This document shows positions 30,254 through 38,170 of a stretch of 64,000 bases of DNA, in pieces (position 1 is the stretch's first letter; each line of letters opens with the position of its first letter). The notes beneath the pieces were generated by a model, which saw only the letters and a program-made list of their open reading frames with translations, did no database searches and was not told where the DNA came from. This DNA comes from Aeromicrobium choanae (GTDB taxonomy: Bacteria > Actinomycetota > Actinomycetes > Propionibacteriales > Nocardioidaceae). Location of the stretch: NCBI RefSeq assembly GCF_900167475.1, contig NZ_LT796768.1:1302001-1366000 (forward strand), written 5' to 3'. The position numbers and the translations under genes were made by a program.

Positions 30254-30296
30254 TTGAAAATAGTGGCTTAACTCACAGTTAAAACCTTGTTACGAT
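30254..30296 (+). promoter_or_regulatory. AT-rich promoter with perfect palindrome TTAACT-CAC-AGTTAA
   Basis: In the 217-base gap before the secreted-protein gene, a perfect inverted repeat TTAACT-N3-AGTTAA spans 30268-30282. TACGAT (30291-30296) is a good -10 and the first arm of the palindrome, TTAACT at 30268-30273, sits 17 bases upstream in the -35 position. TTGAAA at 30254 is an alternative -35. The palindrome is placed to act as an operator; the regulator is unknown. Confidence 0.5.
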
Positions 30297-30361
30297 GACG
30301 CTCCACCGTTCCGTTCCGCTCGATCCCACCCGTGCGGAGCTCCGTTACCGAAAGGTTCCTC

Positions 30362-31279
30362 GTGACCCGAACTGCTCCCCTGGCGCGCCGCTTGGCCGTG
30401 CCTGTCTCCGCCACGCTGATCGCCGGCATGGCCGGCGCGCTGACGATGGCCGGCGCCGGCACGGCGAACGCCGCCGACGTCCGACTGTCGAAGAACTTCA
30501 CCTACAACTGCGCCGTCACCGCCGGTCCGCTGGACCTGGGCAGGCACAACATCGGCGTGGCCATCTCCACGACCGTGCCGACCTCGGTCCGCGCGGGTCA
30601 GACGGTCCCCGCCCGCGCCGTGAACATCACGCTGACCCTCCCCGAGGATCTCCGCGCCGCGACGAGCGGCCTGCTGCAGGGCCGCGAGGCCGCCGGTGCC
30701 TCCACCGATGCCTCGCTCACGCTGACCTCGGGCGGCCGCAGCACCGCGGTCCGCATCCCGAGCCTCGCCGCACCGCGGACCCCGGTCCCGCAGAACGTCG
30801 GCGCGGCGTGGACGATCCCGGCCACCGGCACCGTTCCGGCGTTCAAGGCCCCCGCCACCACGAAGCACACCGTCGCGCTCGGCGTGCCGAAGGCGTTCAC
30901 GATCGCGGCCACGATCTACCGCGCCGACGAGTCCACGGTCCCGTCGAACCTCACCTGCACCGGCCCGGCCAACCTGGCGCTCGGCTCGATCAAGGTCCCG
31001 AACCGGGCACCGGTCGCCAGCAAGAAGACGGTCAAGGTCGTCACGAAGAGCAAGAAGGCCAAGTCCTTCGTCATCCGCGCCAAGGACGCCGACGGCGACC
31101 GCCTCACCTACAAGGCCGGCAAGCTCAGCAAGAAGGTCGGCAAGGTCAGCGGCAAGGGCCCGAAGTTCAAGTTCGTGCCGAACAAGAAGTTCAAGGGCAA
31201 GAAGGCGCTCTACGTGACCGTCCGCGACGGCTACGGCGGCAGCGCCAAGGTGAAGGTCATCATCACCGTCAAGAAGTGA
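30362..31279 (+). CDS. Secreted protein with N-terminal beta domain and lysine-rich Ig-like C-terminal domain
   Basis: 305 residues from the GTG at 30362, which follows GAAAGG by six bases. A Sec signal peptide (basic RTAPLARR, hydrophobic core, AxA at 35-37) predicts cleavage after residue 37. The mature N-terminal domain (about 38-215) contains two Cys and resembles the DUF6801-like domains of actinobacterial exported proteins. The last 90 residues read like a cadherin/Ig-like repeat (VPNRAPVASKKTVKV, then IRAKDADGDRLTY) and are unusually rich in Lys. An adhesive or cell-wall-associated role is possible. A strong hairpin follows the gene. Confidence 0.7.
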   Translation: MTRTAPLARRLAVPVSATLIAGMAGALTMAGAGTANAADVRLSKNFTYNCAVTAGPLDLGRHNIGVAISTTVPTSVRAGQTVPARAVNITLTLPEDLRAATSGLLQGREAAGASTDASLTLTSGGRSTAVRIPSLAAPRTPVPQNVGAAWTIPATGTVPAFKAPATTKHTVALGVPKAFTIAATIYRADESTVPSNLTCTGPANLALGSIKVPNRAPVASKKTVKVVTKSKKAKSFVIRAKDADGDRLTYKAGKLSKKVGKVSGKGPKFKFVPNKKFKGKKALYVTVRDGYGGSAKVKVIITVKK

Positions 31280-31299
31280 CCGCACCGCAGGTGTGAAGG

Positions 31300-31329
31300 A
31301 GGGGCGAGGGCCGCGAGGCTCTCGCCCCT
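31300..31329. terminator. Intrinsic-type hairpin terminator
   Basis: Thirteen-base stem (31300-31312 with 31317-31329, one G-T wobble) around a GCGA tetraloop, followed by TTCGTCGTT. It lies between the convergent secreted-protein gene and the Fpg/Nei gene and can serve both directions. Confidence 0.75.
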
Positions 31330-31354
31330 TCGTCGTTCCCGGCCCGCGTACGGG

Positions 31355-32212
31355 CTACTTCAGGAACTTCGACGTCGTGCGGTCCTTGAGCAGCGTGCCG
31401 CCGGTCTGGCAGGTCGGGCAGTACTGCAGCGAGGAGTCGGCGAACACCACCTCGGCCACGGTGTCGCCGCAGACCTCGCACGTCTGGCCCGCGCGGCCGT
31501 GCACGCGCATCCGCTCGCGCTTGGCGTCCTTGAGGTCGGCGGCGGGCTTGCCGTCGGCCGCGGCGACCGCCTCGGTGAGCACCGAGGTCACGGCGGCCTC
31601 CAGCCGCACCACCTCGTCCTCGTCCAGCTTCTCCGCGATCGCGAACGGCGACAGCCTCGCGGCGTGCAGGATCTCGTCGCTGTAGGCGTTGCCGATCCCG
31701 GCCACGACGGTCTGGTCGCGCAGCAGGCGCTTGACCTGCATCCGTCGCTGCAGCAGCGGCCGCAGGTCGAATCCCGGCGCGAGCGGGTCGGGGCCGAGCC
31801 GGACGATCCCCGCGACCTCCTGCGGATCGCGCACGGCGTAGACGGCCAGGCCCTTGCGGGTGCCCGCCTCGGTGAGGTCGAAGCCCTCGTGCGGGCCGTC
31901 GCCGCGGTCCACGCGGAAGCGCAGGGCGAGCGGGCCGCCCATCTTGACGCGGCTGTCCCCGAAGTGGTCCGACCACCGCAGCCAGCCGGCCTTGGCCAGG
32001 TGGATCACCAGGTGCAGGCCGTCCACGTCGATGTCGATGAACTTGCCGTGCCGGGTGACGCCGGTGACGGTCAGTCCGGCGAACGCCGAGACGGGCGGGT
32101 CGTAGGTCTTGAGCACGGCGAACGACGCGGGCTCGATCTCGGCCACCACGGCACCGTCGAGCTTGTCGCCCAGCCAGTGGACGAGGGCCTCGACCTCGGG
32201 CATCTCGGGCAT
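31355..32212 (-). CDS. Fpg/Nei-family DNA glycosylase/AP lyase
   Basis: Excises oxidised bases and nicks the abasic site; 285 residues. The start MPEMPEVEAL at 32212 supplies the catalytic Pro2 and Glu3 that define the family, and TAGGCT lies six bases upstream (leaderless). The helix-two-turn-helix region includes LLRDQTVVAGIGNAYSDEIL near residue 165. The C-terminal zinc finger has CEVCG and CPTCQ (four Cys) and ends in the usual DRTTSKFLK-type tail. Whether it acts as MutM (8-oxoG) or Nei (pyrimidines) cannot be settled here; the sequence is nearer to mycobacterial Fpg2/Nei-like proteins. Confidence 0.9.
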   Translation of the reverse strand: MPEMPEVEALVHWLGDKLDGAVVAEIEPASFAVLKTYDPPVSAFAGLTVTGVTRHGKFIDIDVDGLHLVIHLAKAGWLRWSDHFGDSRVKMGGPLALRFRVDRGDGPHEGFDLTEAGTRKGLAVYAVRDPQEVAGIVRLGPDPLAPGFDLRPLLQRRMQVKRLLRDQTVVAGIGNAYSDEILHAARLSPFAIAEKLDEDEVVRLEAAVTSVLTEAVAAADGKPAADLKDAKRERMRVHGRAGQTCEVCGDTVAEVVFADSSLQYCPTCQTGGTLLKDRTTSKFLK

Positions 32213-32230
32213 GGGGTCAGCCTACGAGCC

Positions 32231-33445
32231 TCATCCGGCGAACGTCAGCCACAACAGCACGACGTTCAACGCGACGATCGCGGCGGCGGCCAGCGACGCG
32301 AGCACCGTGGTGACGCGCCGGTTGACGTGCTCGCCCATCACGGCGCGTGACGCCGTCAGCCACACCAGCGGGACGACCGCGAAGGGGATGCCCATCGAGA
32401 GCACGACCTGCGAGACCACCAGGGCGCGCGTGGGGTCGATGCCCAGCAGCAGGACGAACAGCGCCGGCACGAGCGTGATCAGCCGACGGGTGACCGGCTT
32501 GAGCGACCACGGCGTCAGGGCCCGCATCACCTCGGCGCCCGCCGCGCTGCCCACCGAGGTGGAGGAGATGCCCGAGCCCAGCAGCGCGACCGCGAACAGC
32601 AGGGCCACGCCCACGCCGATCTCGCTGCCGATCAGCTCGTGGGCGCCGGCGATCGTGTCGGTGCCGGGCATGCCCTGCAGGTTCGCGGCGGCCATCAGCA
32701 GCAGGCCGAGGTTCAGCATGCCGGCCAGGACGAGCGCCAGCACGACGTCGATCCGAGTGGCCGCCAGCAGGTCGCGCAGGGACGAGTGCTCCCCGCGCAC
32801 GCCGAGCCGGTCGGCGGTGAGGCTCGAGTGGAGGTAGACCGCGTGGGGCATCACCGTGGCACCGACGATGCCCGAGGCCAGCAGCACGCTCTCGGCGCCG
32901 TCGAAGCGCGGCACCAGGCCCTGCGCCACCTCGCCGGCCGGTGGCGGGCCGACGACGAGTCCGGCGAGGAACCCGACGGCGATCAGCAGCAGGAAGCCGA
33001 CGATGATCCGCTCCAGCACACCCTGCCCCCAGCGGTCGCCGATGGCGAGCACGAGCATCGCCACCACCGCCGTCAGCAGGGCACCGAGCGGCAGCGGCAC
33101 GCCGAAGAGCAGGTGGAATGCGATCGCCCCGCCGATGACCTCGGCCAGGTCGGTCGCGATGGCGATCCCCTCGGCCTGGAGCCAGTAGAGGAAGCGGACG
33201 CGCACCGAGACGCGGCCGCCGACCTGGGCCGCCAGCGACCGACGGGTCACGAGCCCGAGCTTGGCCGAGAGGTACTGGATCAGCACGGCCATCAGGTTGG
33301 CGAGCACGACGACCCACACGAGGGTGTAGCCGAACCGCGCCCCCGCGGTCAGGTTGGTCGCGACGTTGCCCGGATCCACGTAGGCGACCGCAGCGATGAA
33401 CGCCGGCCCCAGCAGTGTGAGCCGGCGTCGCAGGACCTGGGTCAC
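32231..33445 (-). CDS. mntH: Nramp-family divalent metal transporter (MntH-like)
   Basis: Proton-coupled Mn/Fe importer of 404 residues with about eleven hydrophobic segments. Metal-site motifs are present: DPGN (VAYVDPGNVATN) in segment 1 near residue 25 and MPH (GATVMPHAVYLHSS) in segment 6 near residue 215. The GTG at 33445 overlaps the stop of the small GNAT gene by one base (TAGTG), so the two are co-translated. A longer in-frame opening upstream lies inside that gene and is rejected. Confidence 0.93.
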   Translation of the reverse strand: MTQVLRRRLTLLGPAFIAAVAYVDPGNVATNLTAGARFGYTLVWVVVLANLMAVLIQYLSAKLGLVTRRSLAAQVGGRVSVRVRFLYWLQAEGIAIATDLAEVIGGAIAFHLLFGVPLPLGALLTAVVAMLVLAIGDRWGQGVLERIIVGFLLLIAVGFLAGLVVGPPPAGEVAQGLVPRFDGAESVLLASGIVGATVMPHAVYLHSSLTADRLGVRGEHSSLRDLLAATRIDVVLALVLAGMLNLGLLLMAAANLQGMPGTDTIAGAHELIGSEIGVGVALLFAVALLGSGISSTSVGSAAGAEVMRALTPWSLKPVTRRLITLVPALFVLLLGIDPTRALVVSQVVLSMGIPFAVVPLVWLTASRAVMGEHVNRRVTTVLASLAAAAIVALNVVLLWLTFAG

Positions 33446-33723
33446 TAGGCCAGCAGGTCCTGGTACTGCGGGCGCTTCTCGACGAAGCGCTTGATGTAGC
33501 TGCAGTGGACCTTGGCCTTCTTGCCCCGGGCGCGCACGTCGTCGAGCGCGTAGGTCACGAGCTGGCTCGCCAGGCCCTGACCCTCGAACCGCTCGTCGAT
33601 CACGGTGTGCGGGAAGACGACGACGTCGCCCTCCTCCCGCGCCTCGGTGAAGCCGGCGCGCTCGCCGTCGACCGCGATCTCGTACTGCTGCTCCGCTTCG
33701 TTGTGCGTGATGTCGACCGTCAT
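33445..33723 (-). CDS. Small GNAT-family acetyltransferase, YjdJ type
   Basis: A 92-residue minimal GNAT fold of the YjdJ type. It begins with a short antiparallel sheet (QQYEIAVDGERAGFTEAREE), then the acetyl-CoA region VIDERFEGQGLASQLVTYALDDVRARG, and ends in the conserved CSYIKRFVEKRPQYQDLL. The ATG at 33723 is preceded by GGGAGGG at eight bases; earlier in-frame starts lack a ribosome site. The substrate is unknown across this family. It is translationally linked to the Nramp gene. Confidence 0.85.
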   Translation of the reverse strand: MTVDITHNEAEQQYEIAVDGERAGFTEAREEGDVVVFPHTVIDERFEGQGLASQLVTYALDDVRARGKKAKVHCSYIKRFVEKRPQYQDLLA

Positions 33724-33833
33724 GGACCGACCCTCCCACATCGGCTTTCCCCTGTGCACCACGAGCGAGGAGGCGGGCGAGACGGATGGTGACTTCGCTC
33801 CCGGGGCCCGGTTGCGGTCGCTACGGTGGCTCC

Positions 33834-35147
33834 ATGAAGATCAGTGTCATCGGCTGTGGGTACCTCGGCGCCGTCCACGCCGCGAGCATGGCGGAGCTCG
33901 GCCACGAGGTCGTCGGCGTCGACACCGACCTGGCCAAGATCGAAAGCCTGGCCGCCGGCCGCGCCCCGTTCTTCGAGCCGAACCTGCCCGAGCTGCTCGA
34001 GCGCACGCTCGCGAGCGGCCGGCTCTCCTTCACCGCCGACTTTGCCGAGGCGGCCGACGCCCAGGTGCACTTCCTCTGCGTGGGCACCCCGCAGAAGCGG
34101 GGCGAGTACGCGGCCGACCTCCGGTACGTCGACGGCGCCTTCGCGAGCCTGCTCGAGGTCGTCACGCCGGGCGCGGTGATCGCCGGCAAGTCCACGGTGC
34201 CCGTCGGCACCGCGGAGCGGCTCGCGGCCCGGCTGGCCGACGTCCAGCCCGACGCGATGCTCGTGTGGAACCCCGAGTTCCTGCGCGAGGGCTTCGCCGT
34301 CCAGGACACGCTGCACCCCGACCGCCTCGTCTACGGCGTGCCCGACGGCGAGGCCGGCGAGCGCGCCACCGCGCTGCTGGACGAGGTCTACGCCACGATC
34401 CTGGCCGAGGACACGCCGCGCCTGGTGATGGATCCCGCGACCGCCCAGCTGGTCAAGGTCGCCGCGAACTCCTTCCTGGCCACGAAGATCTCCTTCATCA
34501 ACGCGATGGCCGAGCTGTGCGAGCGCACCGACGCCGACGTCACGGCGCTCGCCGACGCGATCGGCCTCGACGACCGCATCGGCCGCAAGTTCCTCAACGC
34601 CGGCCTGGGCTTCGGCGGCGGCTGCCTGCCCAAGGACATCCGCGCGTTCATGGCGCGCGCCGGCGAGCTGGGCGCCGACCAGACGCTGAGCTTCCTGGCC
34701 GAGGTCGACGCCATCAACACGCGTCGCCGGGTGCGCATGGTCGACCTCGCGCGGGAGGAGTGCGGTGGCTCGCTGATGGGCCGCAGCATCACCGTGCTCG
34801 GCGCCTCGTTCAAGCCCGACTCGGACGACATCCGCGACTCCCCCGCGCTGAACGTGGCCGAGCAACTGCGGCTGCAGGGCGCTACGGTGCGCGTCACCGA
34901 CCCCGCCGCTCTGGGCAACGCGAAGTCGTCGTACCCGAACCTGCTCTACGTGGACGACACCGCCGAGGCCCTGACCGGAGCCGACCTCGTGCTGCTGCTC
35001 ACCGAGTGGCGCGAGTACCGCGAGCTCGATCCCGTGCGTGTTGGGCAGCTGGTCGCCAAGTTGCAGGTGTTGGACGGCCGCAACGCGCTCGACCCGGCAC
35101 AATGGCGCGCCGCTGGGTGGACCTACCGAGCACTGGGCAGGCCCTGA
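33834..35147 (+). CDS. ugd: UDP-glucose/nucleotide-sugar 6-dehydrogenase
   Basis: NAD-dependent oxidation of UDP-glucose to UDP-glucuronate, or a related sugar; 437 residues. The N-terminal Rossmann motif is GCGYLGAVHAA. The substrate-binding STVPVGT and NPEFLREG follow, and the catalytic Cys lies in FGGGCLPKDIRAF near residue 262. The C-terminal domain carries GASFKPDSDDIRDSP. TACGGT six bases before the ATG at 33834 indicates a leaderless mRNA. It stands at the head of the surface-polymer genes and may feed uronic acid into that polymer. Confidence 0.93.
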   Translation: MKISVIGCGYLGAVHAASMAELGHEVVGVDTDLAKIESLAAGRAPFFEPNLPELLERTLASGRLSFTADFAEAADAQVHFLCVGTPQKRGEYAADLRYVDGAFASLLEVVTPGAVIAGKSTVPVGTAERLAARLADVQPDAMLVWNPEFLREGFAVQDTLHPDRLVYGVPDGEAGERATALLDEVYATILAEDTPRLVMDPATAQLVKVAANSFLATKISFINAMAELCERTDADVTALADAIGLDDRIGRKFLNAGLGFGGGCLPKDIRAFMARAGELGADQTLSFLAEVDAINTRRRVRMVDLAREECGGSLMGRSITVLGASFKPDSDDIRDSPALNVAEQLRLQGATVRVTDPAALGNAKSSYPNLLYVDDTAEALTGADLVLLLTEWREYRELDPVRVGQLVAKLQVLDGRNALDPAQWRAAGWTYRALGRP

Positions 35148-35210
35148 GCCCGACGCCACGCCGGTATGCTGGTCCGAGTTCCGGCCGACACGACGAGGAG
35201 GATCACGGGG

Positions 35211-35702
35211 GTGGACACCACGGGGGCTGAGATCGTCATGCTCGAGGAATCCTTGCAGCAGTGCCGGCGGGAGTTGGCCGAGCTGCGCCGCCGCTACGAG
35301 GCGACCGCGGAGAGCTCCGCGCAGGCAGATCGGGCCACGGACCAGGCTGCCCGGCTGGCCGAGGCCCTAGACGCGAGACTGACGGCGCAGGAGTCCACGG
35401 CGACAGGACCCAAGGGCTGGCTGAAGCGTCGCGTCCTGCCGAACGCTGCCACCGAGAGAGAGCTGGCCGATGCGCGCGAGCTCCGCGCCTCGGCCCTGTT
35501 CGACGGCCCCTGGTACCTGCGGGTCTACCCTGCGGTCGTCGCCACCGGCATGAGCCCGGCGCTGCACTACCTGCGTTACGGTGCCGCCGAGGGCAAGGAT
35601 CCCGGTCCGGAGTTCAGTACCAAGCACTACCTCGCCAGGCACCCGCTGGTGGCGCGCCGCAAGGGCAACCCTCTCCTCAACCACCTCCGCACGCACCAGT
35701 GA
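35211..35702 (+). CDS. Coiled-coil protein with a glycosyltransferase-associated repeat module
   Basis: 163 residues from the GTG at 35211, preceded by GAGGAGG. Residues about 8-60 are a coiled coil (LEESLQQCRRELAELRRRYE onwards). After a basic linker, residues about 93-160 contain FDGPWYLRVYPAVV, HYLRYGAAEGKDPGPEF and HYLARHPLV with NPLLNHL. This is the aromatic repeat module also found at the N-terminus of the next two proteins. No catalytic domain is present. It overlaps the next gene as GTGA. A scaffold or anchoring role in the polymer machinery is inference. Confidence 0.7.
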   Translation: MDTTGAEIVMLEESLQQCRRELAELRRRYEATAESSAQADRATDQAARLAEALDARLTAQESTATGPKGWLKRRVLPNAATERELADARELRASALFDGPWYLRVYPAVVATGMSPALHYLRYGAAEGKDPGPEFSTKHYLARHPLVARRKGNPLLNHLRTHQ

Positions 35703-38170
35703 GCGCCGACCGTCTGGCTGCGCTCGAGGCCATGCCCGAACTTGAGCGTCTCGAGGCCGAGGTGGCCGCCGCCGCCCCGTACTTCGACGAGGCCTACTAC
35801 GCGCGCTCCCTGCCCGAGCTACCTGACACGGTCACGGACCCGCTCGAGCACTTCTGCAGCACGGGCTGGAAGCAGTTGCGCAAGCCCCGCGCCGACTTCG
35901 ACGTCTGGTGGTACTGGGCCAACCACCTCGACCCGGCCGACGATGCGACCAACCCCCTCGTCCACTACGCCCTCGTCGGTCGCGACGCGGGACTGTCCAC
36001 CCGGCCGGCGAGCACCACGTCGGGCCCCGGCGCGGTGCTGCCCACCGACCGGGCGGTGCGCCGCGCGACCCTGTTCGCCGGTTTCGACGCCCAAGGCATC
36101 GTCGACGAAGCGGTCCTCATCCTCCTGCGGGAGCTGGCGCGCTTCAGCGACGTCTTCGTCCTGTTTGACGGCTACCTCCCCGAGAGCGAGCTCGCCAAGC
36201 TGCGCGAGGTCGCGCAGGACGCGTGGGCGATCCGCCACGGCGCCTACGACTTCGGCTCCTACGCGATGCTGGCCCGCGAGCTCGTCGGCTGGGAGCGGCT
36301 CGAGCAGTACGACGAGGTCCTGTTCGTCAACGACTCGTCCTACCTCGTCCGACCGCTCGACGCGGTGTTCGAGCGGATGGACGCGCAGGCGTGCGACTGG
36401 TGGGGCCTGCAGGCCACGAAGGGCATCGCGATGACGCGCGACGTCCCCGAGAACGGGTTCCCCGACCCGATCCCGCTCGACACCGTCCGCGAGGAGCTGC
36501 TCGACGGGTTCGAGGACGCAGTGACGTACGACTTCCTCGTCGGCTCCTACTTCCTGGCCTTCCGGCGCCCCGTGCTCAACAGTCCCGTCTTCCGCAGGCT
36601 CGTGAACGGCGTCACGACGCAGCGCTCGAAGCGCCTGGTCATCCAGAAGTACGAGATCGGGCTGACCCACCTGCTGATCGGCCACGGTCACCGCTTCTCG
36701 ACCTTCGTCCCGACGCTCCAACCGTTCCATCCGGTCTACACCCGCAGGGTCTTCGGGCTGATCGCCGACGGGTTCCCCTTGCTCAAGCGGTTCCTTCTCT
36801 ATCGGAACCATTACGACGTGCCCGCGCTCGCGCGGTGGAAGGAGACGGTCCGGGCCATCATCCCTGATGCCCCCGTGGACGCCTTCGAGACCAATCTGCT
36901 GCGCACCGCTCCGGCCGACGGCCTGGCGCGCAGCTTCGCCATCGAGGAGCGCGACGACGGAACGGTCGACGTGCCGGACTGGGATATGACTCCCACCCGA
37001 TTCTCCAAGCTAGACGCCGCGGCCACTCAGGACCTGCGTCAGTGGGCCTTCGTCGTCGACCGCGAGACGCACCAACTACCGGACAACAGCCGCGCGATCT
37101 TCGAGCAGGTGGCACACGATCCCGGCATCACAAAAGTCATACTCACTCGGTCCCGGCGGATCCCACTCAGTGGCGAGAACGTGGTGACCCTCCCAGTCCG
37201 CAGTCCACAGGGCCGCGAGGCACTGATGCGCTCGGGGATCGTGCTGGTCGCCGACCGTCCGCTGCGCGCCACCGATGTGCGGGTCAAGACCGAGCGCCAC
37301 CACGTCATCGCCGTCCGTCGGGGCCTGACCTTGCTGAAGTACGGGCGTACCGCGGCCGCGCCCCGCGTCGTTCAGAGCGCTCGTCCGACGCATGAGGGAC
37401 CCCTCGAGATGCTGCACCCCGCACCCACCCGGGTATTCGACGCTGTGCTCGCCGCCTCGGACGCCGACCGGCTCGCCGCGGTCGCCTCCAACTGGAGCAC
37501 GCGCTACGTCGACGCGTGGCCGACCGGGATCCCGGCACACGACTTCCTGGTCCGCGACGACGTGCCCGCTGACCTGCACGAACAGGAGCAGCGCCTACGA
37601 GAGGAGCTCGACGGTCGGCGCCTCGTGCTGTTCACGACAATCCTTCCTCGCCGGGGCTTCGACGCCGAGCCGTACCTTTTCACCCCCACCGAGGTCGACC
37701 GACTCGCGTCCGCGGCCGAGGACGCCGGAGCAGTGCTGGGGATTCGCGAGGCGGACGGCGATCTCGATCGCGCCACCAGTCGCGCCTTCGGCACCCGCGC
37801 GCTCGACATCTCCGTCACGCGGTATCCGAGCGTGCACGCAGTATTGCGGGCGACCGACCTCGTCGTGACGGACGTCGACGGGGTGGCTTTGGACTTCACC
37901 CTGACCGGGCGCCCGGCGATCAGCTTCGTCCACGACCTGGAGCAGTTCGACGGCCGGCTGCTTTACGACCTGGATCACGTGTTTCCCGGCCCGGTGTGCC
38001 GCGACACCAAAGCACTGGCAGCAGAGATCGATCGCGCCTTGGCCGATCCCACCGTGTCTCGGCAGTACGCCCGTGTGCGCGAGTTGTTCGTCGAGCACGC
38101 AGACGGAAGGAGCTCGAGGCGGGTCGTCGAGCGGCTCCTCGGACTCGCACCGAAGAGGCAACTGTCATGA
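35699..38170 (+). CDS. RgpF-type glycosyltransferase-like protein with degenerate TagF-like C-terminal domain
   Basis: 823 residues. Residues about 20-105 hold the repeat module (FDEAYYARSLPEL, HFCSTGWKQLR, FDVWWYWANHLDP). About 118-400 is a rhamnan-synthesis RgpF-like domain (RRATLFAGFDAQGIV, AIRHGAYDFGSYAMLARELVGW, DEVLFVNDSSYLVRPLD, FLAFRRPVL). The C-terminal third matches the CDP-glycerol glycerophosphotransferase domain of the following paralogue but has lost its motifs: HGIPLK is replaced by RRGLTLLK (about 540), REH by READ (about 683) and SDYSS by TDVDG (about 722). That domain is probably inactive. GTG start overlaps the upstream stop. Confidence 0.8.
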   Translation: MSADRLAALEAMPELERLEAEVAAAAPYFDEAYYARSLPELPDTVTDPLEHFCSTGWKQLRKPRADFDVWWYWANHLDPADDATNPLVHYALVGRDAGLSTRPASTTSGPGAVLPTDRAVRRATLFAGFDAQGIVDEAVLILLRELARFSDVFVLFDGYLPESELAKLREVAQDAWAIRHGAYDFGSYAMLARELVGWERLEQYDEVLFVNDSSYLVRPLDAVFERMDAQACDWWGLQATKGIAMTRDVPENGFPDPIPLDTVREELLDGFEDAVTYDFLVGSYFLAFRRPVLNSPVFRRLVNGVTTQRSKRLVIQKYEIGLTHLLIGHGHRFSTFVPTLQPFHPVYTRRVFGLIADGFPLLKRFLLYRNHYDVPALARWKETVRAIIPDAPVDAFETNLLRTAPADGLARSFAIEERDDGTVDVPDWDMTPTRFSKLDAAATQDLRQWAFVVDRETHQLPDNSRAIFEQVAHDPGITKVILTRSRRIPLSGENVVTLPVRSPQGREALMRSGIVLVADRPLRATDVRVKTERHHVIAVRRGLTLLKYGRTAAAPRVVQSARPTHEGPLEMLHPAPTRVFDAVLAASDADRLAAVASNWSTRYVDAWPTGIPAHDFLVRDDVPADLHEQEQRLREELDGRRLVLFTTILPRRGFDAEPYLFTPTEVDRLASAAEDAGAVLGIREADGDLDRATSRAFGTRALDISVTRYPSVHAVLRATDLVVTDVDGVALDFTLTGRPAISFVHDLEQFDGRLLYDLDHVFPGPVCRDTKALAAEIDRALADPTVSRQYARVRELFVEHADGRSSRRVVERLLGLAPKRQLS

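Noticed and set aside
32203..32212. Second ATG of the Fpg/Nei gene as the start
   Set aside because: The first ATG gives the MPE-MPEVE N-terminus needed for the catalytic Pro and Glu and sits at leaderless distance from TAGGCT.
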